A stretch of 40,348 nucleotides of DNA, from positions 1-40,348 of the forward strand of contig JAERSO010000163.1 of NCBI GenBank assembly GCA_016845585.1, given 5' to 3'. Made by a program: the position numbers and the translations under genes. Below the pieces are notes generated by a model, which did not search any database, was not told the origin of the DNA, and saw nothing but the letters and a program-made list of their open reading frames with translations. Below are positions 1 to 9,602 of this stretch, piece by piece. The DNA is from Acidimicrobiaceae bacterium. Its GTDB lineage: Bacteria; Actinomycetota; Acidimicrobiia; Acidimicrobiales; Aldehydirespiratoraceae. How positions within the stretch are numbered: position 1 is the stretch's first letter; the number at the start of each line of letters is the position of its first letter.

Positions 1-6
1 TCGGAG

Positions 7-79
7 TGGAGCTAAGGGGAATTGAACCCCTGACCTCTTCCATGCCATGGAAGCGCTCTACCAACTGAGCTATAGCCCC
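7..79 (-). tRNA. tRNA-Ala (anticodon GGC)
   Basis: Read on the minus strand, the sequence folds as a complete cloverleaf. The acceptor GGGGCTA pairs with TAGCTCC with one G-U pair. The D arm is GCTC/GAGC, and the anticodon stem CTTCC/GGAAG encloses the loop ATGGCAT, whose positions 34-36 read GGC. A TTCAATT T-loop sits inside an AGGGG/CCCCT stem. The anticodon reads alanine codon GCC. The discriminator base is A, and CCA is not encoded because CTC follows, so CCA must be added after transcription. Confidence 0.95.
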
Positions 80-94
80 GAGATTGGAGCACTG

Positions 95-123
95 ATCGTA
101 CCAGCGCGCTCTCACACTGACAC
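95..123 (-). promoter_or_regulatory. Candidate promoter of tRNA-Ala
   Basis: On the minus strand a TACGAT -10-like hexamer (95-100) lies 15 nt before the 5' end of the tRNA. A GTGTCA hexamer (118-123) sits 17 nt further upstream in the -35 position. The spacing is right for a sigma-70-type promoter but the -35 match is weak. Confidence 0.4.
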
Positions 124-164
124 CCTCCCCGGATGGATGTCCGCAGCGTTCTAGCGTCATCGTG

Positions 165-1733
165 ATGCAGGTGACGCGGCGAGTGGTGGGGGCGGTGACA
201 GCCACATTGTTCGGGGTCAGCGTGTTCGTGGCCACGTCCACACCGGGCCCGCTTCTCTTCGCCGACGATGTGGCCTATCTGTCGATGGCGCGCACACTGG
301 CGGGCGACGGCGCCTCTCCGATGCCACCCCAGCCGCCGTATGGGTTCCTCTACCCGATCCTGCTGGCGCCCGGTTGGCTGCTGGGGCTCGATGAGGGCGG
401 AATGCTCACCTACGCTCGTGTCCTCAACGCGGCAGTGGGGGCGTTGCTCGTGCCCGTCCTCTACGCGATCGTTCGGCGGATCTGGTCGACCGAGCGAGTG
501 CCTGCCCTGCTGGCGGCGATGGTCGGAGCAGCGCTGCCTGCCCTGATGCTCACGGGCACGATCGTCTGGACTGAGCGACTTCTCGCGTTGCTCGTGGCGT
601 GCGCCCTCCTCGCCATCGTGCGCCTCGCCGCGAGTCGCACACCGGACCGGGCGTTGCAGGCGATCGCCGTCGCGGCGGCTCTCTTCGCCACACACCCGCG
701 CATGGGGCCGGTGGCAATCGTGGTCGTGGCCTTTGCCGCCCTCATCATCCGCCGCCCGGTTGCGGTACGCCTCGGGCTCCTCGGAGCAGCTGTCTTGGCG
801 CTCGGGCTGACGGAGTGGGTTCGGCGAGCGATCGCCCACGCCACCTTCGACAGTTCCGGCACGTACGACGCCGGCGATCTCTCGTCGCGGCGAGGATTCG
901 CCGAGTTTCCGGACATGGCGCAGCATGCGCTCGGCACAGGCGCCTACCTCACACTCGCCGGCACCGGAATCCTGGTCATCGGACTCGTCATGACGGCTCG
1001 GCGGCCGATCGTTGGGCCCGCTCTCGTCGCCATGCTCGGCGCCACAGTGGCCGTGGCCGGCTGGTTCCTCACTGGCGTGCCGCGAGCCGACGCATGGTTG
1101 CACGGTCGCTATGTCGAGGTGTTCGCGCCGGTGTTGCTCGCGCTCGGACTCGCATCGCTCAAGCACCTGAGCTGGAAACCGGCCGTCGGGTTCGTGGTGG
1201 TGGGTCCGATCGTTGCCGGGATCGTGGCGGCGTGGGCTGGTCCCGGCAACAACTGGAACACGCCCAGGTCTCCGGTGATGATGCTCGGCGTCGAGGTGAG
1301 CGGCGCGCCCTTCGGCTCCGACGTGTTCGAGCCCGGTGCGGCAGCATCCGTGGCCGTCGTGGTGGGACTCATCGTCTGGTGGCTCTGGAGGCTCGAACGA
1401 CAGGTGACCGCCACCATTGTTCTGAGCGCGGTGGTGGCCCTCGGTGTGGCCAGTGGGCTCGAAGGGCTCGACCAGCTCCATGCGAGCAACATCAGCGGCC
1501 AGACGGCCGGCGTGTTCGAGAATCCTGACGAAGTCGGGGAGTTGTACGTCGATGCGCAGCGGGTGTCCCCGAACCTCATCGCCGGCCTCGCCTGGGAGAT
1601 CGGATTCGACGACACCACGAAGACCCTGTCGCCGGAGACCACCCATCTGCTCCTTCCGCCAGACGCTCAGCCGCCGACGGGGGCCACACTCCTGCTGCAG
1701 TTCGAGAGCGGGACGGTCTGGGCTCTCGGCTGA
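165..1733 (+). CDS. Multi-pass membrane protein, GT-C glycosyltransferase-like
   Basis: This is a 522-residue hydrophobic protein with about ten membrane segments. Near the N-terminus it has an acidic FADDVAYLSMAR motif just after the first helix, followed by a PPYGFLYP stretch and a helix beginning YARVLNAAVGALL. An acidic pair after TM1 followed by a loop and many helices is the layout of GT-C (ArnT/PMT-like) glycosyltransferases, which use polyprenyl-phosphate sugars at the outer membrane face. The substrate cannot be read. ATG at 165 is preferred over GTG at 162 because TAGCGT (152-157) ends 7 nt before it, fitting a leaderless start. It ends one base before the convergent PAC2 gene. The family assignment is by topology and motif only. 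Confidence 0.7.
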   Translation: MQVTRRVVGAVTATLFGVSVFVATSTPGPLLFADDVAYLSMARTLAGDGASPMPPQPPYGFLYPILLAPGWLLGLDEGGMLTYARVLNAAVGALLVPVLYAIVRRIWSTERVPALLAAMVGAALPALMLTGTIVWTERLLALLVACALLAIVRLAASRTPDRALQAIAVAAALFATHPRMGPVAIVVVAFAALIIRRPVAVRLGLLGAAVLALGLTEWVRRAIAHATFDSSGTYDAGDLSSRRGFAEFPDMAQHALGTGAYLTLAGTGILVIGLVMTARRPIVGPALVAMLGATVAVAGWFLTGVPRADAWLHGRYVEVFAPVLLALGLASLKHLSWKPAVGFVVVGPIVAGIVAAWAGPGNNWNTPRSPVMMLGVEVSGAPFGSDVFEPGAAASVAVVVGLIVWWLWRLERQVTATIVLSAVVALGVASGLEGLDQLHASNISGQTAGVFENPDEVGELYVDAQRVSPNLIAGLAWEIGFDDTTKTLSPETTHLLLPPDAQPPTGATLLLQFESGTVWALG

Positions 1734-2630
1734 TCAGTCGCCGGTGTCGCCACGTTCGTCGTCGGCCTGACTCTGCAGGAACCGCTCGACCTCGGCGGCC
1801 AACTCGTCAGACGAGGGCAGGTCGGCCTGCGCCTCGGCGAATTCGTCGTGTTGGGCCTCGAGCTGCGCCAGCATTTGGCCGTGAGACTCCTCTGTGCGCA
1901 CCAACGCGTCGAGCCGGTTGCGGGTGGCCAGCGACTCCGACGCCAGATCAGCTGTGTCGAGCGACAGGCCCGCTGATCGTTCGAGACCTTCGATCAGCGC
2001 CAACGCAGCGGGGGGATAGGCGACGCTCGACACATAGTGCGGGACCTGCGCCCACAGCCCGAACGAGTCGATGGACACCGCTTCGAATGCCTTCTCCAGC
2101 GCCGACTCGACGCCTGCCGGCACGTCGAGCGAAGCATTGTTGAGCGTCGGATCGACCAGCTCCGGTGTCGACGCGGTGATCGACAGCATCGCGGCTCGGG
2201 TGTGGGGCGCCGCGGCGGGATAGGCGCCGAGGCCGACCATTCGACGAATGGCGAAGCGTTGACCGAGATCGACAACGGCATCGACGAATGTGCGCCAGTT
2301 GTGATCCGGCTCGGTGCCGTGGAGAAGAAGGACATCGTTGCCGTGGTTGTCGCGCCCGGCCACGAGCTCGATGAAGGGCCAGTCGAGCCCGACATTCACG
2401 CCGTCGACGATATGCATCACCGGCCGGCGGGCGCGATGGTCGATCAGCCACTCGGTTTCGAACGTGGCGATGGTGGTGGCGTCGATCTGGCTCAGAATCC
2501 GCTCTACCGCAAGTCCGGCGGTCAGACCCGCATCGATCCAGCCGTCGAAGTGCACGAGCAGGACCGGGTCCAGGAGATCCGGTGTGCCCAGAAGGGTGTA
2601 GAGGTCCTCAGGGGTTGCGGGGCGAGTCAT
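1734..2630 (-). CDS. PAC2 family protein (proteasome assembly chaperone-like)
   Basis: This 298-residue soluble protein begins MTRPATPEDLYTLLG. Its central part resembles the PAC2 fold: LLVHFDGWIDAG near the start, then LDWPFIELVAG, LLHGTEPDHNWRTFVDAVVDL and MVGLGAYPAAAPHTR. In actinobacteria PAC2 proteins are common and are thought to act around the proteasome or ATP-grasp partners. The role of this copy is not known. The C-terminal 60 residues are charged and probably helical (EAQHDEFAEAQADLPSSDELAAEVERFLQSQ). ATG at 2630 is chosen because AGCGTA on the plus strand (2639-2644) gives TACGCT 8 nt upstream. GTG at 2633 is an alternative start. It is divergent from the thioredoxin gene. Confidence 0.85.
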   Translation of the reverse strand: MTRPATPEDLYTLLGTPDLLDPVLLVHFDGWIDAGLTAGLAVERILSQIDATTIATFETEWLIDHRARRPVMHIVDGVNVGLDWPFIELVAGRDNHGNDVLLLHGTEPDHNWRTFVDAVVDLGQRFAIRRMVGLGAYPAAAPHTRAAMLSITASTPELVDPTLNNASLDVPAGVESALEKAFEAVSIDSFGLWAQVPHYVSSVAYPPAALALIEGLERSAGLSLDTADLASESLATRNRLDALVRTEESHGQMLAQLEAQHDEFAEAQADLPSSDELAAEVERFLQSQADDERGDTGD

Positions 2631-2691
2631 CACCCCCGAGCGTATTCGGGACACGGGAATTGTGGTGACGGGCGCTACGTTGCACTACACG

Positions 2692-3393
2692 ATGGCTGAT
2701 GTAACTGATGCAACGTTCGAAACCGCCGTGGTCGAGCGGTCCAAGCAGGTCCCGATCGTGGTCGACCTCTGGGCCGAGTGGTGCGGCCCCTGCAAACAAT
2801 TGGGCCCGATCCTCGAGAAGGTGATCGGCGAGACCAACGGCGCCGTCGAGCTTGCAAAGGTCGATGTCGACGCCAACCCGGCTGTCGGTCAGGCGTTTCA
2901 GGTTCAGTCGATCCCTGCCGTGTACGCCATGGTCGACGGCCAGATCGTCGATGGCTTCATGGGCGCGCAGGGCGAGGCTCAGGTCCGTGAGTTCGTCGAG
3001 AAGCTCGTGCCGGCCCAGGAGCTTTCCGAGGTCGAGCAGCTGATCGCCAATGGTGACGAAGCCTCCCTGATCGCCGCGGTGAACATCGAGCACGACAACG
3101 CCGAGGCGATCTGCGCCCTGGCGGAGATATTCATCAACACCGATCGGGCCGATGAGGCGATGCAGATCCTCGCCCGTATTCCCGAGTCGCCGGAAACCCG
3201 CCGTCTCGCGGCGTTGGCCCGTACGGGCGACGCCGGTGCCGGCGACATCGATGCCACGCTCGCGGAGCTGCTTCCGAAGGTGAAAGCCGACGAGGATGCT
3301 CGCCAGCAATTCGTCGACCTGCTCGAAGTGCTGGGTGGCAGCGATCCTCGCACCGCCGAGTGGCGCCGCAAGCTCAGCACCGCCCTGTTCTGA
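2692..3393 (+). CDS. Thioredoxin-domain/TPR protein, CnoX (YbbN)-like
   Basis: This protein has 233 residues. Residues 1-110 form a thioredoxin fold with an intact CGPC active site (Cys31, Cys34) in WAEWCGPCKQLGP and a cis-proline loop QSIPAVYAM. Residues about 115-233 are helical, TPR-like repeats matching the C-terminal half of YbbN/CnoX. In that family the protein combines redox and holdase activity to protect unfolded clients. E. coli CnoX has lost the second-cysteine chemistry, whereas this copy keeps both cysteines and may be a working oxidoreductase. ATG at 2692 starts the domain correctly. TACGTT (2676-2681) lies 10 nt upstream, and no Shine-Dalgarno is seen. The last codons lie inside a 14-nt tandem repeat. 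Confidence 0.9.
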   Translation: MADVTDATFETAVVERSKQVPIVVDLWAEWCGPCKQLGPILEKVIGETNGAVELAKVDVDANPAVGQAFQVQSIPAVYAMVDGQIVDGFMGAQGEAQVREFVEKLVPAQELSEVEQLIANGDEASLIAAVNIEHDNAEAICALAEIFINTDRADEAMQILARIPESPETRRLAALARTGDAGAGDIDATLAELLPKVKADEDARQQFVDLLEVLGGSDPRTAEWRRKLSTALF

Positions 3394-3424
3394 CCTCCCT
3401 GTTCTGATCGCCCTGTTCTGATCG
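3383..3424 (+). repeat. Three tandem copies of a 14-nt unit at the end of the thioredoxin gene
   Basis: The unit CCCTGTTCTGATCG occurs three times in a row (3383-3396, 3397-3410, 3411-3424). The first copy ends CCT instead of TCG. The first copy contains the gene's last codons and stop. Because 14 is not a multiple of three, the TGA in each copy falls in a different frame, so all three forward frames are closed. Confidence 0.9.
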
Positions 3425-3501
3425 CCTGGCGAGCGTTCTGCTCGCGACGGTTGAGGTGGTCATTGGGCGTCGCTCGGGGGCCGCGGACTAACGTCGCCCC
3501 G

Positions 3502-6500
3502 GTGGCGATCGTTTGGGCGTTGCGCAGGCTCCGAGCCGAGCCGTTCATCGCCGGAGGCGCGCTGGTCACGGTCACGTTGGCGCTCGTTCTCCTCGCCTCC
3601 GGGCCGATCTTCGCGGACGCAGTGTCGACCGGTGCGCTTCGCCAGTCCCTGAGAGATGCACCCAGCTCGGACACGGCGATCGATGTGACCGCACGGGTGG
3701 AGGTCGGGCTGATCGACGACGTCGACGCGATCGTGGTCGGTAGCGTCAGCCGGTCAGCCGAGACCGTGGCTCCCGCCGTGACACGATTGATCACCGCGGC
3801 GGAGTCGTTCGCTCTGCCCGCCCAGCCCGCGGAGGAGCGGGTCGATCTGGCCCGGTTGGTCTGGGTGGAGGCGATCAGCGACCACGCGACGGTCGAGCAT
3901 GGCGTGTGGCCCTCGGACGCAGGAAGCGTGGATGGCGCTGTGCCGGTCGCGGTCGATGCTGACGCCGCGGACGCGCTCGGACTCGACGTCGGGCACGATC
4001 TCGAGCTGACCGTTCGCACGGGTTCCACCACGAATGTGGCCGTTCGGATCGTGGGGACCTATCGGCTCGACGAGCCGTCCGGTCCGTTCTGGCACGAGCG
4101 AGATCGAGTCGCCGAGTCATTGACCGTCACGTCGTCGTTTCGGACCGTGACGTTCATCGTCCCCCGAGACGTCGTGGTTTCGGGTCTGTCTCCCCGACCC
4201 GAGCTCTCCTGGCTGGCGCTGCCGACGTTCGACGACATCGAGCTCGACGAGGTCGAGCTGTTGCGGGGAAGCACATTCGCACTCGAGGCCGACACCAACG
4301 CACGCCTGTTCGACCTCGGTGACGAGCCATCCACCGTGTCGGTGTCCACGTCCCTGGGCGAGGTTCTCGCCGACAGCGGCCGGGATCTCTCGGTTGCACA
4401 GGCGGTGATCATCGCCACGATCCTTCAGCTCGCGACCCTCGCCGCGTTTGCGCTGTTGCTGGTCGGTGGACTCGGGGTCGAGGCACGGCGCGCCGAGGCA
4501 ACGCTGATACGGGCTCGGGGGGCCGGTGCTGGTCAGATGACGGGTGAGGCGCTCGTCGAGGCGGCAATCATCGTCGTGCCGATCGCTGTCATCGCCCCGT
4601 TCCTGGCAACCGGTCTCGTCGCGCTCTTCGACAACTTCGAACCCTTGGCGTCCATCGGGTTCGAACTCGAGACACGCGTGGTCTCGGGTGCGTGGCTGCT
4701 GAGCGCTGCTGCCGCCGTGATCACCGTCGGCCTGCTGACCTGGCCCACGGCCCGTGCCGCCCGGGTCGCCGCAGCCGAAGGGGCCGTCAGCCGGCAACAG
4801 TCGCGAGGAGTGTTGCAGCGCTCGGGCGGCGATCTCGCGATCCTCGCCGCTGCCGCGTTCGCGTACTGGCAGCTCCGGGTGCTCGGCGATGACCGGGCGA
4901 GCGCCGTCAGCGGTCGATTCGGCGTCGACCCGATGGTCATCGTGGCGCCGACGTTCGGTCTCGTCGCCGGCGCCCTGCTCGCTTTGCGCGCCTTGCCGGC
5001 CGCCACGCGGGTGGCGGAGCGGCTGGTCACGAGAGGTCGAGGAGCGGTAGCGGCATTGGCCGTCTGGCAGCTGGCGCGGCGGCCACACCGATTCACCAGA
5101 ACGACGCTGCTGCTGATCATGGCCACATCGGTCGGCGTCTTCGCCGCGGCGTACGAACGGACATGGACTGCGTCGCAGGAGTCCCGAGCCGAACACGAGG
5201 TGGTCGCCGATGCTCGGCTCAGCCCGAACCGGCGGACCGGCGATTCGATCACCGCTCTTCAGCTGTCGACCGCCCTCGAAACCGTCGACGGGGTGGGACG
5301 GTCGATGGCGGTTGTCGAGATGGAGTCCGATCTTCCCGGCGCCGACGGCCCGGGGCGCCTGGTGGCTCTCGACGCCGAAGCGGCCGAGATCCTGAATGTC
5401 GATCGTGGGGAGTCGGATCTCTTCGCCGGTCTGGCCATCCTCGCTGCCGCACGCCCGGAGATCCCCGGGATCGGCGTTCCCGGTGACCCGACATCGCTTC
5501 ACTTCCAGACAGATGTCTTCCTCGTGGACGACGAGGGACAGCGTCTGGAGCCAGATCCGGCCGCGCCCCCGGTCCCACCGCTGGCCGGAGTGCTGACGCT
5601 CTCGATTCTGGACGGCGACGGCCTGTTTCACCGTGTGAAATCCGGATCCTTCGGTTTCGGTGTGACCGATCGCGGTGTGGCGTTGACGGTGCCATCCGCC
5701 GGGGCGGGCGCTGTGCCCCGGCCGCCGTTGCGGATCATCGACGTGGAACTCGAGACCGTTACCCACGGGCCGATCAGCCGACGGGTGCGAGTCGAGATCG
5801 GGCCGCTCACCACGGTCGACGCAGGCGGTGGCACAACCGAGACCTCGCTCGTCGACGATCCCTGGACGGCTTCGACGGAGGTCCTGGGATTCCTCACGAA
5901 CCCCGCCGGCATCACGCTTGCGTCGAGCCCCGCCGAGGAACGGCTGGTCCTCACGGTCACCAGCGGCTCCACATTGCTGACGGTCCCGGTGATCCATACT
6001 GTGGCGCGTCCGGACGTCCCACCCGCCGACACCGTTCCAGGATTGGCCGGTCGGGCGTGGGCGTTGTCAGCGGGCGTGGAGGTCGGCGACGTGATCCATG
6101 TCCCGACCGACCGGATCGACGGTCTACAAGTGGAGATCGTCGGTCATGTCGACGTGGTACCCGGCGTCGAGTCCGACGAACAGGCAGCGGTTCTTCTCGA
6201 CCTTCCATCGATGCATTGGCACGAACGGACCCCGGGTTCCCCATACCGGGACATCTCGGAGTACTGGCTCGACTTCGAGCCGAATCCCACCGGGATCGTG
6301 GACGCATTGCTGCGGTCGCCGATCGAAGCGGTGGATGTCATCAGCTTGACAGAACGCTTCGGCGAGCTCACATCGAACCCGCCGGCGCTCGGATCCCTCG
6401 GCGCATTGGGTGTTGGCTTCATCGCCTCGCTCGTCTTCGCGATCGCCGCGTTGGTGGTCACCGCGGTGGTCTCGGCGCGCGAACGCAGAGCGGAGCTCGC

Positions 6501-6819
6501 CGTGCTCGAGGCGCTCGGGCTAGCGGCTCGTCAGCGGAGCCGGTGGCTGCTGCAGGAGCAGGTGGCGACGGTCGTGATCGGTGTGTCGGTCGGCGCCGGG
6601 GTCGGCCTCGGGCTGTCGCTGCTCGTGCTCCCGGTGATGTCGTTGTCGGCGGACGGCAGCGCGTCGTATCCGCCGGTTGTGGTGCTCATCCCGTGGATGC
6701 GGGTGGTGACCCTCAGCCTGGCCGTTGCCGCGGCTTCGTTGGCGGGAGTGGCGGCCTCGCTCGTCGCCGGCTTCGGCACATCCACAGCCACGGCGCTGCG
6801 GGCCGGAGTCGAGTCGTGA
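3502..6819 (+). CDS. ABC transporter permease, FtsX/MacB type, first of operon
   Basis: This is a 1105-residue inner-membrane permease. An N-terminal helix (about 15-38) is followed by a roughly 250-residue extracytoplasmic domain. Next comes a block of about six helices (from LSVAQAVIIATILQL through TRTTLLLIMATSVGVFAAAYE), then a second extracytoplasmic domain of about 400 residues. The C-terminal FtsX-type helices are SLGALGVGFIASLVFAIAALVV, QVATVVIGVSVGAGVGLGL and a final one. This duplicated layout is that of FtsX-like permeases in MacB/LolCDE-like systems, which are mechanotransmitters rather than classical channels. The substrate is unknown. GTG at 3502 follows TAACGT (3489-3494) by 7 nt and starts the protein at the TM1 region. 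An upstream in-frame ATG at 3451 is less likely. It overlaps the next gene by 4 nt (GTGA). Confidence 0.88.
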   Translation: MAIVWALRRLRAEPFIAGGALVTVTLALVLLASGPIFADAVSTGALRQSLRDAPSSDTAIDVTARVEVGLIDDVDAIVVGSVSRSAETVAPAVTRLITAAESFALPAQPAEERVDLARLVWVEAISDHATVEHGVWPSDAGSVDGAVPVAVDADAADALGLDVGHDLELTVRTGSTTNVAVRIVGTYRLDEPSGPFWHERDRVAESLTVTSSFRTVTFIVPRDVVVSGLSPRPELSWLALPTFDDIELDEVELLRGSTFALEADTNARLFDLGDEPSTVSVSTSLGEVLADSGRDLSVAQAVIIATILQLATLAAFALLLVGGLGVEARRAEATLIRARGAGAGQMTGEALVEAAIIVVPIAVIAPFLATGLVALFDNFEPLASIGFELETRVVSGAWLLSAAAAVITVGLLTWPTARAARVAAAEGAVSRQQSRGVLQRSGGDLAILAAAAFAYWQLRVLGDDRASAVSGRFGVDPMVIVAPTFGLVAGALLALRALPAATRVAERLVTRGRGAVAALAVWQLARRPHRFTRTTLLLIMATSVGVFAAAYERTWTASQESRAEHEVVADARLSPNRRTGDSITALQLSTALETVDGVGRSMAVVEMESDLPGADGPGRLVALDAEAAEILNVDRGESDLFAGLAILAAARPEIPGIGVPGDPTSLHFQTDVFLVDDEGQRLEPDPAAPPVPPLAGVLTLSILDGDGLFHRVKSGSFGFGVTDRGVALTVPSAGAGAVPRPPLRIIDVELETVTHGPISRRVRVEIGPLTTVDAGGGTTETSLVDDPWTASTEVLGFLTNPAGITLASSPAEERLVLTVTSGSTLLTVPVIHTVARPDVPPADTVPGLAGRAWALSAGVEVGDVIHVPTDRIDGLQVEIVGHVDVVPGVESDEQAAVLLDLPSMHWHERTPGSPYRDISEYWLDFEPNPTGIVDALLRSPIEAVDVISLTERFGELTSNPPALGSLGALGVGFIASLVFAIAALVVTAVVSARERRAELAVLEALGLAARQRSRWLLQEQVATVVIGVSVGAGVGLGLSLLVLPVMSLSADGSASYPPVVVLIPWMRVVTLSLAVAAASLAGVAASLVAGFGTSTATALRAGVES

Positions 6820-9602
6820 GGCGTCGGTCAGGTTTGCGGCGCCCGCGAGCGGGCGGCGTGGGCGTCGTCGTCTGGTGGCGTCATTTCCGGGACGGCTCGA
6901 ACATTCTCGGTGCCATCGCGCTCGTCATACTCGTGGTGTCGTCCTCGATTGCGATCGCTCCGAGATTGCTGCAGACCGCCACCGCCGACGACCTGACGGA
7001 GACCATCCGCAGTGCGACACCCGAAGAGCGAAACATCCGCTTCCACCAACTCACCGAGATCGGTGCAGGGGCTCCCGGGCGAGCGTTCAGCAACATCGAG
7101 TGGGTCGGCGGGCAACTCCGCGACAACCACGTCCCATCGTCGGTCCTCGACCTGGTCTCCGAAGAGCAATGGTTGTTCGACTCGCCGCAGTTCGTCATCG
7201 GTCCGTATCCCGACCAGCTCCAGGTGCGCATGGGGCTTCCCACGACGACGTTCTCGAGGTTCACCGAGTGGCGGGAATCGTTCCGGTTCCGCGAGCAGAG
7301 CGGGATCGAGGAACACTCGACGCTGATCGCCGGCGCGATGCCGGTCGCCCAGGATCCGGAATTCTGGCTCGAAGGGCAGGGGTGCCCCGATGAGGTCGCC
7401 GACATCGAGGAGTACGAACCCGATGACGGGGTGGAGTGCCGAGTCGTGGTGATCCCGGTATTCCAGACCGTCGTGTCGCAGATCACGGCCGACGAGCTCG
7501 GATTCGGCATCGGTGATCGGGTCGTCTTGCGACCCCTGCCGAGCGAGTTGGGATTTCAGACCGCAGCCACCGGCGTGGTCGGCGTCCGGCTCATACTGGA
7601 GCTCGCGGGAATCGTCGAGCTCGACCCGATCGAGGATGGGTACTGGTACGGCGATGAACTCCTCCATCGGCCACGGACCTTCGAGAACTCCGATTTCCGG
7701 TTCGTCTTCGGCGCCGGCCTTCTCGGGGGCGATCAGTACCGGTCGTTCCGTGCTGCTGTGAGTGGAATGGGGCTCGGTTTCTCGTGGCGCTACCTCCTCG
7801 ATCCTGACCTGGTCGAGGGTGCGGATTCCGAGCAGTTGGCCATCGACGTCGAGAAGATCGCGCCCCCCGACGTCGAGGTCGTGACCCTGCTCCCCGCACT
7901 TCTCGAAGACCACCTCGCTCAGCGCCGGCTCACACTTCAGGTCTGGTCGCTGGTCGGCGCCGTGTTCGCGGCGGCGGCCGCCGCGGTCGTCTGGACGCTT
8001 GCCCGCGCAGACGCGGTCCGACGGCGATCGATCTCTGCCATGATGGCAGATCGGGGGGCGTCGAGACGTCAGCTTCTGCTGCTCGACTCGGGCACCGCCA
8101 TCGTGATCACGGTGGTCGGAGTCGGCGCCGGAAGTGCCATCGCATGGGCCGCCTTCACGGATACGAGCTCGCGAGCCCCGCTTCTGGCCGCCGGGGTGTT
8201 CGGCCTCGGCTGTGTCGCCGCGATGACGATCGCTGGTCGCTCAGCGGGGGAGTCGAACCGATCGCGTCTCGCGGTGATGAGCGGGTCACTGGCCGTTCTG
8301 ACGATCGCAGTGGTCGTGTTGTTGCGTCGGCGTGACAGCGGTGTCGAAGGTGCCGCCCGGGGCGCGTTCGACCTCACGCTCACCATCGCGCCGGTCCTGC
8401 TCGTGGCATCGATCGCCGTTTTCGGCGCGTGGCTCGTCGCTCCGCTGGCTCGGGTCGGCGCCCGTCTCGCGATGAGAACTCGAGGCGCGCTGTGGCTCGT
8501 CGGGCTACGGCGCCTCGGCGCGCAACGAGACGCCTTGCGGGGCCCGCTCCTCGCGGTGGTGATGGCCGCCGGCCTGGCCGTGCTCGCCGCGGTCGTGGCC
8601 ACGTCGATCCGGGAGAGTCAGGAAGCGGCGGCACAGCAGTCGGTCGGCGCCGAGAACCGGATCGAGGTGACACTGGAGGACATCGGTCTGCCGCCATCGC
8701 TCGAGGAACAGATCAGAGCGCTGGATCCCGATGCCACCTTCGGCGTCGTACTTCCATTCGAACGATTCCTCGGGCCATCGTCGGGGTTCGTGGCCGATCT
8801 CGTCGCGCTCGACAACTGGCCGACCGGAGCCGCTGGTGACGGGGCGAGTATCGACCTTGTCGGAGACTGGAGCGCCCCTCACCTCCCGGGACCCGGCGAC
8901 CGTGTCACCCTGACCTCGGGTGGACATGCCGTGGAGATGGGCGTACGTCAGCAGTTCGAGCGTTTGGCTGGCCTCGAGGGCTCCCGTGGCGTGGTTGTCA
9001 TGGATCGAACCGTTCTCGCCGAGCTCACCAATGAGCCGTTCGTGACGCCGACCGTGGCCTGGCTCAGCGACGGCGTGGATCGAGCGGATCTGGAGGCCCT
9101 GATCGACGGCGTGCCCGCGGTGCGACTCGTGTCGCGTGACGACACATTGACCGCGATCACCGATGACCCCCTGAGTACGTGGACGAACCGTGGGCTGCTG
9201 GTGGGGGCACTCGGCGGTGTGGCGTTGGCCTTCGCAGCCGCGGTCGCCGCGGTCATGACCGGCTCGCCGATGAGGACGAGAGACCTGTCGTTTCTCACGG
9301 TGCTCGGCGCAGAGCGGGGCGGGGTGGTCCGGGTGGCGATGGCAGAACTGGCACCGCTGTTCGGTGTCACGGTCGCCCTCGGCCTCGCCAGCGGCGTGGT
9401 GACGGCACGGCTCCTGGGCCGGAACCTGAGCCTCGACGCGTTCTCCGGTGGTTCTGTGTCTTCCGGTGTGGTGGTCGACGGATGGTCATTGCTCGTCGTG
9501 GGGACCGTTCTGGTGGCTGCACTCGGTCTGGCCCTGTGGTTCGTCGCCCGGACAACGCGGCGGCTCGACCATGCGATGATGCTTCGAAGGGGGAGCGATT
9601 AG
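6816..9602 (+). CDS. ABC transporter permease, FtsX type, second of operon
   Basis: This 928-residue partner permease has an N-terminal helix at NILGAIALVILVVSSSIAIAP. A large extracytoplasmic domain follows, then a helix block from LTLQVWSLVGAVFAAAAAAVVWTLA, a second outer domain, and three terminal helices (LLVGALGGVALAFAAAVAAVMTG, ELAPLFGVTVALGLASG, and WSLLVVGTVLVAALGLALWFV). The reading frame stays open far upstream, but that part is a shadow of the first permease. The true start is GTG at 6816, overlapping the previous stop as GTGA, which implies translational coupling. The two permeases are diverged in sequence and probably form a heterodimer. The stop codon TAG directly abuts the ATPase start. 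Confidence 0.88.
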   Translation: MRRRSGLRRPRAGGVGVVVWWRHFRDGSNILGAIALVILVVSSSIAIAPRLLQTATADDLTETIRSATPEERNIRFHQLTEIGAGAPGRAFSNIEWVGGQLRDNHVPSSVLDLVSEEQWLFDSPQFVIGPYPDQLQVRMGLPTTTFSRFTEWRESFRFREQSGIEEHSTLIAGAMPVAQDPEFWLEGQGCPDEVADIEEYEPDDGVECRVVVIPVFQTVVSQITADELGFGIGDRVVLRPLPSELGFQTAATGVVGVRLILELAGIVELDPIEDGYWYGDELLHRPRTFENSDFRFVFGAGLLGGDQYRSFRAAVSGMGLGFSWRYLLDPDLVEGADSEQLAIDVEKIAPPDVEVVTLLPALLEDHLAQRRLTLQVWSLVGAVFAAAAAAVVWTLARADAVRRRSISAMMADRGASRRQLLLLDSGTAIVITVVGVGAGSAIAWAAFTDTSSRAPLLAAGVFGLGCVAAMTIAGRSAGESNRSRLAVMSGSLAVLTIAVVVLLRRRDSGVEGAARGAFDLTLTIAPVLLVASIAVFGAWLVAPLARVGARLAMRTRGALWLVGLRRLGAQRDALRGPLLAVVMAAGLAVLAAVVATSIRESQEAAAQQSVGAENRIEVTLEDIGLPPSLEEQIRALDPDATFGVVLPFERFLGPSSGFVADLVALDNWPTGAAGDGASIDLVGDWSAPHLPGPGDRVTLTSGGHAVEMGVRQQFERLAGLEGSRGVVVMDRTVLAELTNEPFVTPTVAWLSDGVDRADLEALIDGVPAVRLVSRDDTLTAITDDPLSTWTNRGLLVGALGGVALAFAAAVAAVMTGSPMRTRDLSFLTVLGAERGGVVRVAMAELAPLFGVTVALGLASGVVTARLLGRNLSLDAFSGGSVSSGVVVDGWSLLVVGTVLVAALGLALWFVARTTRRLDHAMMLRRGSD

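Noticed and set aside
12..1646. 544-codon minus-strand open frame opposite the GT-C-like gene
   Set aside because: The product is a low-complexity Arg/His/Gly-rich sequence typical of antisense frames in GC-rich genes; it also covers the tRNA-Ala gene.
4117..5997. 626-codon minus-strand frame inside the first permease gene
   Set aside because: Antisense shadow with Asp/Arg/Gly/His-rich composition and no domain; the plus frame is a clear permease.
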